A stretch of 64,000 bases of DNA from Ascarosepion bandense (GCA_037127315.1 JBBBDQ010001028.1:3321001-3385000), one strand, 5' to 3'. Positions 22,451-34,407 are shown, counted from the stretch's first letter. Program-made: numbers and translations. The notes: generated by a model not told the origin, from the sequence alone.

Positions 22451-23720
22451 ACGAGAAATGTATATTTATCCAAAATAACTTTATTTCATGCTCCCGTGTT
22501 TTTATAAGCACTTGATGGTACTAAAATTATTATTTTTCCCTAAGCTCACATCGCGTGACGCAATAAAACATGAACAATATCACCAATATCAATTTCTCTC
22601 TCTTCGTTGTTTTAAACCAACCAAAGGAAAGTATCCCCGCGGGAGATGGGAAAGTATCGCCGTGGGAGATATTGTCACAGTAAAAGAAAGCGAGAAGAAA
22701 GATCTTTCAGCTGTAACAAAACTAGCTGTATGCTGGATAGCAAGACAAACAACTCAAAATGCAAATTACGAATTGGGAAAATTAAATTCAAGCAAGTACA
22801 TTAATCGGAAATGTTTAACAGACAACAGAAAATATGAGAATAATACTTGAAATCACATTCAAGTAGTTAAAGATGGTTTTGTGCTTCGACTGATGAATGC
22901 TGAGAATATTATGGATGGTGCATTTGAGCATTAATGTCATATTAATGAACTTTGAAAGAAAAAAGATATATTTATTTAAGATAAAAAAAGAGACATTTGA
23001 AATCTATTAGATATATAATAAGGATATAAGAAGGAAAAGGGCTTGGAGAATTTGATACTCGCATGATAAATTGAACGCATGAAGAAATACAGACGAATAG
23101 TGAACAACCTAAAAAACAAAACAAGGTGGATACTAAAAACACAAATATTAGACAGAACTACGAACGATAGTAAGTTGAGGAACGCTGTGATCATCCACAC
23201 CCGGAAGTAGCATGGTAAATGAAGAAGAAGAACAAGAACAACAAGAACAAGAACAAGAAATGTTCTTTTACAACTTCCTATTTCCTCGCATTTAGCTTAC
23301 TACCAGATTAAGCTAAGTAAATATCTGTAGTTGCCTATAATAACGACCGTTTGCCTTTGTTCAAGCAAATTCGGTTGGAGTGGCTGTCACCTTAAACTTA
23401 ATCTATTTATCTTACAAATAGACAATCATCGTCCACATTTAACAAAAGTGGATGAGGCTTGACGCAGTTTAGCTGTTGAAAACAAAGTCGCTAAATTTTC
23501 TACAGGGGAAGAAAAGTGTTGCAATGCACATCAAAACCAAGACCTTTTAGTTGTACTATATACATCTAATATTACACAATATGGCAAAGAAAATTCTACA
23601 ATATCCACAAATAAGAGACCCAAAATATTCTCTGAACAATTTTCGTTTTATAGAAAAAATAAAATCAAATAAACGTTAAATAGAAAAAGGTTGTTAATAA
23701 ACAACAAAAAATAGAATATA
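22451..23720. other. Unassigned, with a 120-codon open frame of unclear status
   Basis: The plus-strand frame at 22488-22850 contains RWESIAVGDIVTVKE, faintly like the W-L--GDIV segment downstream of retroelement integrases. A local repeat (AAAGTATC-CCG-GGGAGAT, twice, at about 22628-22672) lies inside it. This is too weak to name. An (AAGAAC)n-like purine run is at 23220-23260. Confidence 0.3.
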
Positions 23721-23724
23721 CAGG

Positions 23725-23980
23725 TCGGTACATTCATGGATGACTGACTTTTCTACTTCAGTCATTTTCTAATCGACATAATGTGGCTTTCCTCTGTCTT
23801 GTTTACAAACATTTTCATGACAATTGTTCTGGTTTAAATGCAATGCCAATCTCCATCTTCTACTTTCGTGAACCCTGTTGCTTTATTTTCTATATTAAGG
23901 TTTTCTCATTCTCTTTCATTCCCAGTAACTCCTTGCGTCTTAGCCGTCTTGCTTGGGGCAAATAATAATAATGGTTTGCG
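23725..23980 (+). mobile_element. LINE-J copy with internal deletion
   Basis: CTTCCTCTGTCTTGTTTAC then AAACATTTTCATGACAATTG matches the 'LFYKYFHG' block of the 16.9-kb copy, but then jumps directly to TTTAAATGCAATGCCAATCT, the 'FKC' end. About 170 nt present in the 16.9-kb copy are missing. The tail CTTGCGTCTTAGCCG, CTTGCTTGGGGC, AAATAATAATAATGG is shortened too. Confidence 0.65.
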
Positions 23981-26745
23981 AGATGAACATGCTAACCGCT
24001 ACTTCATAGCCTGGATCCATTAACGAAGAATTTATGTCTCACACAAGTCTCCATACCAGAGTTCTGTTCTTTATGATGCCAAAGGTAGTATTATATCTTA
24101 AACAGTATATCTTCACAGACAACTATAAACACTGATACGTAGTCTAAGGAGTATTTATATATATTCACTATCAAAATTGATGCACAGACTAGTCATTTGG
24201 AAACTTAGATCCCTTTTCATCCAATATACCATTGGTATTGATGTTAGCAGGCACAATGTGGAATGACTTGTTGTAATAAACACATTGGTATCGTCTGTTA
24301 AAACTACCTGTGTATGTTTGTTATATAGAGAAACGTAAGATGCCCATTCACAAATATGAATACACTGCATTGAAAACGATCATCACATCTACTTGGTTAC
24401 TGCCAAAGTTAAAGCCAATGAACCAAACGAGTTTTCGTGCATCATCAAAGAATTACGATATTCGGCTGAAGAATCTATTAATCATCACATTCAATAGAAT
24501 TCTGCGTATCAGTTTGCTCGAAAATAACTGCAACGAGAAGTTGATTACGTGACACAAAGTGCAACTCAAGCGCGCTCAATGTGTGTGCGTTGACTAATTG
24601 TGCATTTATTACATCCTCTTTCTCTTGGTTTGTCAAACTAACTTTCAAACCAGAACCTGCAATATTATAAAAGTGTCTCTTGTTCATTGACGGACTGAAC
24701 AGGGTGTCAACTTATCCGATGTAAAGTGGTGTCCTGATTGATCTGGCTCACTATATAAAATAAAATGCAATAAAGAAACAAATACAGACAGCTGTTTTTA
24801 GTAAAAAAAAGAGTAAGATCTTTATAACGTAATCTGTACACTAGTAGTTACTTAAATTCAATGTGAGAAGACATAAATTCAATGTGAGAAGACATTTTCA
24901 AGGCTAAAGATAATAAAGAAAAGGTTAAGAAATTCATTTGTCTTAAAAGAATTCGGAATGATGTATGTTGGTACTCATTGAAAAGGAATTGTTAGCTGAA
25001 TTGATGCAGAAACACTTATTGGCAGAATTAATATTGTGAACTGTATGCAATATTCTATTAGGCTTTTGAACTATCTGTTAATGTGTGAATTGTACAATAA
25101 ACAATTGAAAAACATCAGCCACTTACTTCAAATCATCAAAACATTTTTTAAATCCAATTATAGCATTTTATACTTACATTTGGTATCTACTGTCAGTCAT
25201 ATTTACAGTAACTGTAGAATGTTTTTATCAAGAAATACACATACAAAGATGTAATTGTACCATTTTTTTCCATTTGTATTTTCGAAAGTTTTATTTTTTC
25301 AATATGAAAATTAAATTATAGCATTATAGTGTGTGTATGAACCTCTTTGCCTCCTGGCAACCAATATTTTTAGACCCAGTTTACCACTGCCGTGTCCAGG
25401 AATGTGTTAATGAATGATCGAATTTTTGGAAAATTAACACCTATATATCTTCAATTAAGACGGTCGATTGGTTTTCTCACCATGTATTATTCTGTCTTAG
25501 ACTTTTATTTATTTAGCTTAGTTTCGTTCCAAGACATCAAAGGTTTTTGAAAATAAGAAAAAATAATTGCATACATTTCTACTTTCAAATATAAGATGTA
25601 ATTATTTGTTTTAATTATTTGTATTTACTGTCCGTTTCTGAAGTTAACTATTGAAATTGCGCTAATCCGTGACTCATTCGTATTTATATTGACCCGAACA
25701 TAACAACTGTGTGGGTGAGCTTGCGGATATGTATATTATGCATATATAATTACCATTGATTGTTTATTTTGCTGCAATAACTGGTCAGCTTAGCAACGTG
25801 TTTCATTAAGATTATCTACATGTTGAACGTTTTCAACTGATGCATATGTCACAGTCAGGAGACTGACCTCTTTCATTATTAAACAATTGAAATTAATTAA
25901 ACCTCACAGAAAATTAAATTAACATCTTCAATATTCATAAACACCTTTCTTTTGTCCCCACCCATCTCCAATGAATATATACAAAACAATGAATTCTTCT
26001 GCCAAAATCGCTTAAGAACCATGAAGCTTAGCAAATGTTATGTAGTGCTTCTTTAATTACTGTGTTAATTGATCTTAATCGCATTAATTGCCATGCTTAT
26101 GACGCATAATATATCGTTTGGAATATCTCCGTGAGAAAATAATGTTCTTATTTAATAGATGTATTTTGTTGATAATTGTAAATCGTTTCATAAAACTGTT
26201 GATAAATAGTATTTTTTCAAAAAAGCTAATTATAAATTATAAATTAATGACTATGAATGCCTTTTCCTTTCTAATTCTTCTGTAATTTCTCGAAGAATTG
26301 TTACTTGCAAAAATTTAAGGTGTATCTAGAAAGCACTCAGAGAGTGCATACCTTCGCCTATAAAACTGTTGTAATAACTGAAGACAAATCTTGCAAATAT
26401 GATGCTTGGGAAATAACTGTAGAAGTTTTGATTTTCCCTGTACTTCGGACTTTTATCATTATATAAGAAAATAACACTCAATAAAAAACAAATCATAGAT
26501 TTTCTCCCAAACTACATCAATTGTTATTTGATCCTTTCTGCAAACTTGCAAACAATGTCAAAGAATTTCACCTGAACGAATACATAATCTATTCCCAACT
26601 TTAGTTTAAGACGGAAATAGGTAGAAATTTATTTTATTTTCTGAATTTTATGAAGATGTTTTGAAGACTCACTTATATATTTTGACACAAGCAATTGACA
26701 CGGATTAACGTATTTTGTCGAGTATCTTCAAACTTTTTCACTCAT
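23981..26745. other. Unassigned 2.8 kb, with one 21-bp tandem duplication
   Basis: A perfect tandem pair of a 21-bp unit occupies 24853-24873 and 24874-24894. The frames at 24155-24370, 24310-24552 and 24478-24687 overlap on both strands and show no family. Nothing else is recognised. Confidence 0.5.
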
Positions 26746-26749
26746 TTTT

Positions 26750-27240
26750 TTATTCGTTTCACCCCAAGCAAGGTAGTACTACCACTGGTTTGCATGAGGC
26801 TACATAAGAGAGTAAAGAGTGACATAGGAGGAGAGCGAAGAGAAAGAGAAACCGTTTACAAGGGGTGTCAGAGAATGAAAAAAGAAGGATAGAAAAACTT
26901 GTGTGAAGAGAGTTGCGTAAGAGTAAAGTGAAAAGGGAGAACAAGATAGAGGGAGTATTGGGGAAGGATAAGAGAAGAATGAGAGTCAAAAGGATAACAG
27001 ATGGCAATTGATGTTGCATTTAAACTCTTAGAGATTGTAGCTATCATGTAAGCAAGTATACGAAAGTAAGTTCCAAATACGTGATGTGCGAGAAAAGAAG
27101 CTAAGAGAATAGAAATGGCTGCTGCATTCGGTTGTTTTGTGTGTAAAAGGGTTGGACCTTGCCACCAGTCTGGTTACTCGAGCAAATTCTTGTAGAGAGG
27201 GCACCAGGGAGCTAAGCTAGTCAGAGCAAAAGCCATGAAA
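26750..27240 (-). mobile_element. LINE-J copy, 3' end
   Basis: Plus-strand TTTCACCCCAAGCAAGGTAG, ACCACTGGTTTGCATGAGGC and TACATAAGAGAGTAAAGAGT parallels the start of the copy at 32.74 kb (CATCCCGAGCAAGGCGAAAA, CACTGATGTGCAGGGGGC, TACATAA). Further matches run to about 27235 (CTGCATTCGG then GTGTAAAAGGGTTGGACC, AAGCCATGAAAATATTTGTA). All of it is the post-RT region and 3' UTR. The frame at 26759-27019 is a shadow in non-coding tail. Confidence 0.75.
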
Positions 27241-27424
27241 ATATTTGTAGACGTGACAGGGAAAAGCCACAGAAGTTTCAAAACAAAGGCTGATTTTTTT
27301 CAAGATAAAATTGCTGTGGAAATTGGTGTCTCCATACAACGAATTGAGTTTCTGGTAGCATTTATTATTTTAAGCTTCCGTACCTTAAATTATGGCTGAT
27401 AGTTGCAGGGAATTAATTTATCGT

Positions 27425-27533
27425 GTTTCTCTAGAAATTCTGTTATTTTTCTAGAAATTCTGTTTCTGTTGAATTTTTTTTATTTTTCTCTAGAAATTCT
27501 GTTCAAGGAAAATGGTCAGAGACCATTTTCCTT
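27425..27533. repeat. Short interspersed TCTAGAAATTCTGTT repeats and a 13-bp palindrome
   Basis: TCTAGAAATTCTGTT occurs three times between 27428 and 27504. Directly after, perfect 13-bp arms AAGGAAAATGGTC (27505-27517) and its complement (27521-27533) flank a 3-nt loop. Confidence 0.75.
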
Positions 27534-29290
27534 AACTAATAAATGCTTCTTAAATATATACACATTATTATGCAGATTACGTATCTGAAAATAAGTGTGT
27601 TTTTCTATATATTTTCAGATGCAAATAGTTTACCCAAAATCTCTGAATGAAGATGTCTTCCTTGACGAAATGGACATTGACTGATCAAAACGGTAAGTTA
27701 AATACCTGAAATTTTCCTAATTAAAACAAAGATTACAATTTTTTTGTCTTCCGAAGAATCATTTCCTTAGTGGAGTGGACTTGCGTTTTATCTCTGCAAT
27801 AATGTTGTGGGTTTGTTTTATTTATTTATTTATTTATTGTTAAATTTCACTGTAAACTGAAAAGGACTTCTGAGAAGCGAAGTAAAACCTTTTCAGTAAT
27901 GTTTAAAAATGAAAGCAATTGTGTATAAAAACCATCAAAGACGTTTGAATAACATAAATTGCGAATACCAAACGGTATGCATAAATAAGTATTTAAAGAT
28001 TGTGATGAAGATTATGAGACCAGATATTCCATAATTTTAGTAAATTACAAATACTTATTAATACTAATACTACTGCATCACATTAATAAGAAATTAATTA
28101 AGAAAATAAGTTAAAATGTATTCGAAGCATAGAGATAGAATTTTTTAACTGTGTTCGACTTCAATAGAAAATAATAGATAATAGTGAAAAGCATTATCAT
28201 CTAATATAAACTCTGTAGCATTAGCTGTTGATCCTAGTCTGTTTTATACTTATGTCAATCCAATAAAAGTCATTCAACGTAAAGAGCTACAGTTAAAATG
28301 ATAGTGATGAATGAGGTGATCAGCATAAATGAAAATGGAGTTTGGAGTGGGTATAATAAGGATAGATAACGTTTGATACTTGATTTGAAGGGGTTAATAT
28401 TGTATTGTCCGAGGAAGCATCCGCACGAGTGTCTTTTCCATAAAGTATCAGTTTGTGAAGAAAACGGTATCTGATTGATGCTTTCTTTTTATGTTTGGAT
28501 TACAGAGGAAATACTATTGATTCGACTCCGTAGAAGTAGCATGCCGAGTTGTAGCCTTAAAGGTCTGAATTGTTGCAACTAAAAAGTGTATCTCATCAGA
28601 ACAATTGCTATGGGAAAAATGATAGAGTAATAGACTAGCGCTGTTTCGTCTGTAAGAAGGGTTGAAGTGTGTAAAGTGAACCATCGCCGGCAAGAATATA
28701 TAAACTATATTATATTCTTTTAAAGCGAAAAAGTGAGGATTATGCACTTCCATCCTAAATATAGAAGCAATACTCCATTCTGGTAAATATTTAAAAAATA
28801 GAAAAAGTTTCAGGTACGTCTTGTAATGATCATTCGGCGATTAATTTTTTTAACATTTATTATAAATCACTTCAAATTTACGGAAAATCCTTCTATTTGA
28901 TTTCTTAAAAGCTCGAAAGAGGCCAACATAGATTAAGAAAGAATGTTTAATATTATCAAGTTTGTTGTAAAAGAGCAAGACTTTTTCGTCCATCATGAAT
29001 ATTTTTAAGTAATCGGATTGGTTGTCCACTGTGTTGTAAGACAAAAGAAATTTGCGGAAATATTGACAGCCAATCAGAATTATCCGTTCGTTTCTGACCA
29101 AGTCATGCAATTAGCAAATGAATAGACGGGAGGAAAGTCTTCATTAGTGCCTAAATAATTAATGTCACAGTGTTCGCACATTATCGTTCATAAATGTAAC
29201 CTCTCTCTTCTCCCTTGGTATACACACACACGCTTTTTTTAAATAAAGGAAATTAAATAACACATTTGGATATCATCACATATTAATATC
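27534..29290. other. Unassigned 1.8 kb
   Basis: Frames at 28514-28753 and 28850-29110 (minus) show no domain that I recognise. No repeat shared with other parts of the window was noticed. Confidence 0.45.
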
Positions 29291-29294
29291 ATTT

Positions 29295-29905
29295 TGTATA
29301 TACAGAGTGTGATGAAAATATATCGTCTAAATTACGTAAAAATTAAAATAATAGCGTCATCTCATTTTAACAGATAAAATTACCAAAATTACACAAAAAT
29401 ATCTTGGAATATGCAAGGTTAAAGTTAGTCAATAAAATTGCTATTGTCTTCCACCACAGTCTCCAAACAACTTTGGAAACACTTGTAACTTTTCTGTGCG
29501 GTCTCTTTGTTTAAATATATTTAAGAATACTTGCCTTCAGTTCACCTTTAGTGCTACAAGGAGTTTCGTTAGTATCTCGCTCATCTGAACCCCACAATTA
29601 ATTATCAAGGGAGCTGCAGTCTGATGAGTTAGGTGGCAAGATGTAAGAGGTGATGTGGTTGCATAAATTGCCTAACAGCCTTTCTCTGTGTACTCCTGCT
29701 TGTGTGGTATGGTGATGAGTCCTGTTGCCATATATAGTTGTTTTTTTTTTCATCAGAAACTCTCTTGATCTGATGTTGGTACTTGATGTTGGACACTGAT
29801 CTGAAGCGTTGTGGAAAGATTATTAGAGGCATAATGTCACCATAACTAATGAACACTCTTATCACTTTCTTAATCACCATTAGGTTCATTCAGCTCTTTC
29901 CAGAA
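29295..29905 (-). mobile_element. Mariner-like transposase remnant 3 (C-terminal half)
   Basis: Minus-strand frame 29889-29629 reads YGDIMPLIIFPQRF (the 'DGDVMPPFIFPHG' block) and YIWQQDSSPYHTS (the 'YVWQQDSAPCHTS' catalytic Asp block). After a frameshift, PPNSSDCSSLDN, WGSDERDTNETPCS and KGELKASI follow near 29625-29530, matching the third catalytic block and the TPC--K-ELK region. WQQDSAPCHT wording marks a common animal mariner-like lineage. The outer left end (about 29300, CAGAGTGTGATGAAAATA) is a plausible inverted-repeat terminus. The N-terminal DNA-binding part is missing and stops interrupt the C-terminus, so it is inactive. Confidence 0.75.
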
Positions 29906-30058
29906 TTTCTGCACTATCTTCTGATTGGCACCCACTTAAATGTTCATATTGGAGCTTCTAGCACAAAAGCCAAGTAGTACAGCATGCATTTCTAAATTTC
30001 TGGTGGAGGGAATTGCGTTATAGTGCTCATTTCTCAAAGATGGTGGCCAACATGATTT
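29906..30058. other. Unassigned
   Basis: Short unassigned segment upstream of the mariner remnant. Confidence 0.4.
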
Positions 30059-30105
30059 TATCGACTTCATTGTATAGTAGGTTCACTACTATACTGTGCA
30101 GTCGA
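30059..30105. repeat. Inverted repeat, 20-bp arms with three mismatches
   Basis: TCGACTTCATTGTATAGTAG and CTACTATACTGTGCAGTCGA pair around GTTCA; 17 of 20 positions match and both ends carry TCGACT/AGTCGA. It may be a small transposon terminus or a chance hairpin. Confidence 0.7.
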
Positions 30106-30184
30106 CAAAATCAGAAACAAACAACGCATATTCATGAAATTAAAAATATATAATGGTGACAATTTACTTATCCTTTTATATACA

Positions 30185-30189
<5 letters not shown>

Positions 30190-30247
<58 letters not shown>
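30190..30247. repeat. (TA)n microsatellite at a PLE 3' end
   Basis: Alternating TA of about 55 nt that begins where the minus-strand Penelope-like 3' UTR ends. Confidence 0.95.
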
Positions 30248-30249
<2 letters not shown>

Positions 30250-30250
<1 letters not shown>

Positions 30251-31220
30251 CAAGAAGCCGTAAACGTTTTGTTTCAAGTGTAGATTTATAGTTGTTGTTT
30301 TTATTAATATTATTTGATTTTGTATGATATATTAAGTGTTCGTAATGGTATTTGTGTCGCTGCACGTGTTCCGAGTCTAAAGTTTGCGAAATTTGATTTC
30401 GTCTTTATACTTTAAAATTGTTTTCAGCTATTTGGATTACCTTCTACTCTACGGGTTATCTAGTTCTTTTTATTGTTTTTGGAATACTATTTTATGAAAT
30501 GGTTTGCATATTTTTGATTTCTAGCGCGTTTGAATTTAATATGCCTGTATTATGTGTGTTTTAGGTTTTTCATGTTGTTTTGTTGAAGAAAGGCTTGTAT
30601 TTTTTAAATAAATATTTTTTCCTGCATTATGAGCGTGTTATAATGTACATTTTGTTAAGTAGACATTTCACTGAATTTACCTCCATTACATTCGTGTAAA
30701 TTTTGGGAAACGTACAATTTCCCCTTATTCGCAAGTTTAATGTTACTTCTATGCAGAGCCATTCTTTTATTCAGGTATTGTGTCACCCCTACGTATATTT
30801 TTGCGCATTCATTGCATATTAAAGCATAGATTACTTTTGAAGCGTTGCAGTTCATATTTGTTTTTATTTCTAATGTAGATATGTTGTTCAATTTGAAGTG
30901 GTTTTCTTCTATTATTATGTTGCAGGACCCACATGTTTTGTTGCATTTTGGGACACCTCTGCGTTGTGTGTTGCTCGAATTTTGATTAGGTTAATTTCTA
31001 ACGCCAACCCCAAAATTTAAAAATAAATACGTTTTTTAAATTTTGGGGTTGGCGTTTGCTTTGAATTAGTTTAGTTGTCTTTAAAATTTCTTTTCATCTT
31101 TTAAAAATAATTCTGGTTTGCTTTTGTTATGTGTGAACCTTTATGAAAGAATGTTCTCTTCTTTTTCATGTTTTTTTCATTCCGTAGAGATTATAATGGT
31201 ATTTTTTCTGCCAGTTAGAA
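30250..31220 (-). mobile_element. Penelope-like element 1 (linker, GIY-YIG end, 3' UTR)
   Basis: Minus-strand pieces in order: LKTTKLIQSKRQPQNLK near 31090-31010 (linker between RT and endonuclease); then GVPKCNKTCGSCNIIIEE near 30950-30900 (Cys-rich motif); then SKVIYALICNECAKIYVGVT with LNKRMALHRSN near 30835-30740 (GIY-YIG nuclease core in the variant form of PLEs); then YVSQNLHECNGG near 30710-30680. The 3' UTR (30640-30250) is repeated at 44.08-44.29 kb. RT is absent, so the copy is 5'-truncated, and a 24-bp inverted duplication disrupts it at 31000-31056. The intact frame 30655-30891 is only the nuclease end. Confidence 0.75.
31000..31056. repeat. Perfect 24-bp hairpin inside PLE 1
   Basis: Arms at 31000-31023 (AACGCCAACCCCAAAATTTA then AAAA) and 31033-31056 are exact reverse complements with a 9-nt loop. 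The right arm is normal PLE linker coding sequence (KRQPQNLK on the minus strand), so the left arm is an inverted extra copy of that stretch. Confidence 0.95.
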
Positions 31221-31289
31221 ATCCTTGTTTGTTAATAGAGTGGTATATCCTCTTATTTATACACTACAAATAACGAGGCTAACACACAA

Positions 31290-31905
31290 CACTTATAAAC
31301 ATAGGTTTTGACCTGGCAGAAAAAATACCCCTGGAGGAAATACGAAATCTAAAGAAGAGCTACATCAAACACACTCTAGCATATGTCTCAACATACAACA
31401 GGAACAACCAACAATTTTTCACAGAAATTAAATACTAAAAAAAGATGATAAAATGAAAAGCATATTAAAAACGACCAAAATAATTCAGAGCAAATACCAA
31501 CCAAAATTCTGAAACACATTAATCTCATCATAATTTAACAAACATGTGATACAGGGGATTACAAGATATAACCAAAAAAAGTGGAGTTTGTGATATCATT
31601 ATAGAAGAAAACATGTACACTTTTGAAGACCCCGCAAAGACATTCACAATAAACAAAGATTTAAGCTTCAACTCCAAAAATGTGGTATATGCATTCAAGT
31701 GCACAAAATGTAATAACTCGCATATTGCAATAATCAAGCACTAAACAACAGAGTTTCACTTCACAAAAGCAACATCAAATTATCAGAAACCAGAAAACTC
31801 TTTGTAACACAACACATCTTCCAATGCAATCAAGACAACTTTAAAACTATACAGAATGACCAAACACATGAATCGAACCGCGTGCGCTCACACATATATG
31901 CACAG
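31290..31905 (+). mobile_element. Penelope-like element 2 (linker and GIY-YIG end), head-to-head with PLE 1
   Basis: Plus-strand pieces: LEEIRNLKKSYIKHTLAYVS near 31333-31395, then NNQQFFTEI; LKTTKIIQSKYQPKILK near 31464-31515; VCDIIIEENMYTFEDPAKTF near 31590-31650 (the Cys-rich linker, one Cys left); then NSKNVVYAFKCTKCNNSHIA near 31672-31730 (GIY-YIG region with the YIG Tyr-Ile changed), a stop, and a degraded tail to about 31880. It aligns segment by segment with PLE 1 and points away from it, about 95 bp from PLE 1's upstream end. RT is missing. Stops and frameshifts make it non-functional. Confidence 0.72.
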
Positions 31906-32356
31906 ACACAATTATGTACACATACTAACAAGAACAAACGCAATGACACACACACGCACGAAATCGTACACGACATAGGAAGTGTGTAGATATGTCTATA
32001 TATATATGTGTGTGTGTCTGTGTCTGTATACGTGTATGTATATGTATATATAAATTCAAAAAAGCAAAAAAAAAACTTTTTGCACCCGATATTTGACCCA
32101 TCCTAAATTATTTTATTACACCTTTAAGCAGAAAGAGATTCCCTCACAAGTTTAAGATGTGAACTACTACCACACACGAAGAAGACAATGACTTACAACC
32201 ACTCTCTGCCTAAAAATGATCGCGAGACAAAAACACGTGTAGGTTAATATAACATAAAAAATAAAAGACAATATATTTTATAAAAGAACGCTTGCAGTTT
32301 CTCTTTTTATTTAAAATATACACTTTTCTCTTGCTGGAAGCACTCTAACATCCCCA
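31906..32356. other. Unassigned, with dispersed CA and TATG units
   Basis: Low-complexity CA-rich stretch at 31880-32060 followed by unassigned DNA. Confidence 0.5.
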
Positions 32357-32358
32357 TG

Positions 32359-32444
<86 letters not shown>
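32357..32444. repeat. (TA)n-(TG)n microsatellite
   Basis: TA to about 32395 and then TG to 32444. The Cys-Val frame here is spurious. Confidence 0.97.
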
Positions 32445-32446
<2 letters not shown>

Positions 32447-32584
32447 TACAAAATTTTACGTAAAGTTACAAAATGCTATCAGCCGACATATTTATTTAAA
32501 TTTATTTGTATATATACATCGATTTTGTAAGGAAAATATGCATCCTTCGGCAAGATTCAAGCCTGCAATTTCCATAGACTCAAA

Positions 32585-32660
32585 TACGAGTATCCATTAA
32601 AAAATAATGTTCAAACAAATAAACTTAAATAAATACGTCAGTTAATACTATTTCGTATCT
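32585..32660. repeat. Repeat F copy 1
   Basis: ATACGAGTATCC, then AAAATAATGTTCAAACAAAT and AAACTTAAAT. The same order of words recurs at 34408, 36083 and 57903. An unclassified dispersed repeat. Confidence 0.6.
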
Positions 32661-32734
32661 TTTCGTAAGATTTCGTAAAATTGTCTCTGTTTACGTTTGT
32701 TTTTTTTTGTTTATTTTTGTTTTTTTTAATCATT

Positions 32735-34205
32735 TCATCCCGAGCAAGGCGAAAATGCCACTGATGTGCAGGGGGCTACATAACTGTAAAAAGATTAATT
32801 AGAAAAGAGTGAGGAGTACAAACTATTTAGAAAGGAACAATAGAAAGCTGAGAAAGCAGGTGCGATGACAGATACATAGGTGGAGAGAAAGGGAAGGTTA
32901 TACGGGGGTGGGGAGGGGAGAGCTAGAGTCCAATGGTTGGTAGATGAGTATTGACTTTGCATTTAAATTTCTGGAGGTTGTAGCCGTCAGGAAAGCAAGA
33001 ATACGGGAGCGAGTTCCACAGGCGGGAAATGCGAGAGAAGAAGCTGCAGGAGTAGAATTGTCGTCTGCATTTGGCTAACCTGACTGTGAATGGGTGGGAC
33101 CCAGTTGCCAATCTGGTTAAGTTCGTTGGAGCAGAAGCCATGAAAGTATTTATAGAACAGACAAAGGGAGGCCACATTTCGACGGTGGGGAAGTGGCTGC
33201 AGTCGAGCCGCCAGATCAGTACCTATCACATTACAGACTCTCCTTTGGAACCTGTCAAGAACACTGAGGAGAACGGCAGAGGCGCCTGACCATAAATGGC
33301 AGCAGTACTCCATGCACGGACGGATGGTTGACTTGTATATATACAGGATGGATTCAGGCGGAAAAAAACATCCTGGATCGACATAGTGACCCAACCTTCT
33401 TAGCACTAGATTTTGCTATGGATTCAATATAATGTTTCCATTTGAGGTCTGAGGACAGGGTAAGTCCGAGCAGGCGTAGTGTATTGTTCTCCGGGAGAAT
33501 CGCTTGGTCCATGCTTATGGGAGGCAGGAGAGGTTGCCTGTAATGGTTGACAGACAACAGCTTGGTCTTAGACGAATTGAAATTGATAAGCCACTTCTTG
33601 CCCCAGTTCACCACAGAGTGTAGATCCCGTTCAATGTCAGCAGCGAGATTATGTCTGTCCGCCACGACAGGTTTCTTACTGGTGCGGGAGTATATTGTAG
33701 TGTTATCTGCGTAGATGCCTACTTGGGACTTGATCTCATCTGGGAGGTCGTTGATGAAAATAAGGAAGAGCGTCGGACCCAGGATAGAGCCCTGTGGGAC
33801 ACCAGCATTCGTGCTGTAGAATGAAGAGGCACGCCCATTCAAAATGACCTTCATTTTGCGGTTATTTAAGAAAGATTGGATTAGGTCAAGCAGGCGACCG
33901 GTAATACCGTAACCCCGTAGTTTGCATAGGAGGCCAGAGTGCCAAACACCGTCGAAAGCCTTGGAGATGTCCAGAGCAACCGCGCGAGCCTTGTCAGACT
34001 CATCAATGGCCTGTAGCATGTACTCCGTTACGGTTATTAGCAGGTCGGCCGTGGACCTGGCAAAGCGGAATCCATATTGCCTGTCAGAGAAGGGTTTGTG
34101 GGCAGTGAGATGATGAACTATTTCAGCATTGATTATGGCCTCGAATAGTTTCCCAAATATCGGTAGAAGACTGTTTAGATTAGGAAACGAACCAGAGCAT
34201 ATATG
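32735..34205 (-). mobile_element. LINE-J copy, RT domain to 3' end
   Basis: The second-longest LINE-J copy. On the minus strand 34019-33354 is one open frame. It holds ARAVALDISKAFDGVWH (motif A, catalytic Asp), GVPQGSILGPTLFLIFINDL (motif B and lead-in), YADNTTIYS (motif C, where YADD has become YADN, so a catalytic Asp is lost) and RLLGLTLSSDLKWK. After a shift, YIYKSTIRPCMEYCCHLWSG and RRNVASLCLFYKYFHGF follow, then FFSRISRLWNSLPYSCFP and LQKFKCKVNTHL. The 3' UTR ends near 32735 with the family tail. Fingers and the endonuclease are missing. CR1/Jockey-superfamily wording. The neighbouring frames on both strands are shadows. Confidence 0.88.
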
Positions 34206-34407
34206 GATATTATGAAAACTCAGGAATTTGTGTATTTAAGACTTTATTCGATCTTGTCCTTCGAGGATAAATCAGTAGGCGGTCTTTCCCTAAAAATCGC
34301 AAGTCCGAAGCTTGCCACAAATGCCTATTTTCCTGACAGGATTTCTTGTATATTCAAGCTGGTGAATATCTATATACAGTTTAATGATAGAAAAAGAGTA
34401 CTTACTC

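Noticed and set aside
22488..22850. 120-codon frame with a GDIVTV phrase
   Set aside because: Resemblance to the segment after retroelement integrases is too short, and an internal nucleotide repeat could explain part of it.
28570..28590. CTGATGAG on the minus strand as a hammerhead core
   Set aside because: No GAAA box or pairing stems follow at the right spacing. The same applies to CTGATGA at 29620 and 61973.
28850..29110. 86-codon minus-strand frame
   Set aside because: No family resemblance. Length is within what chance gives in this window.
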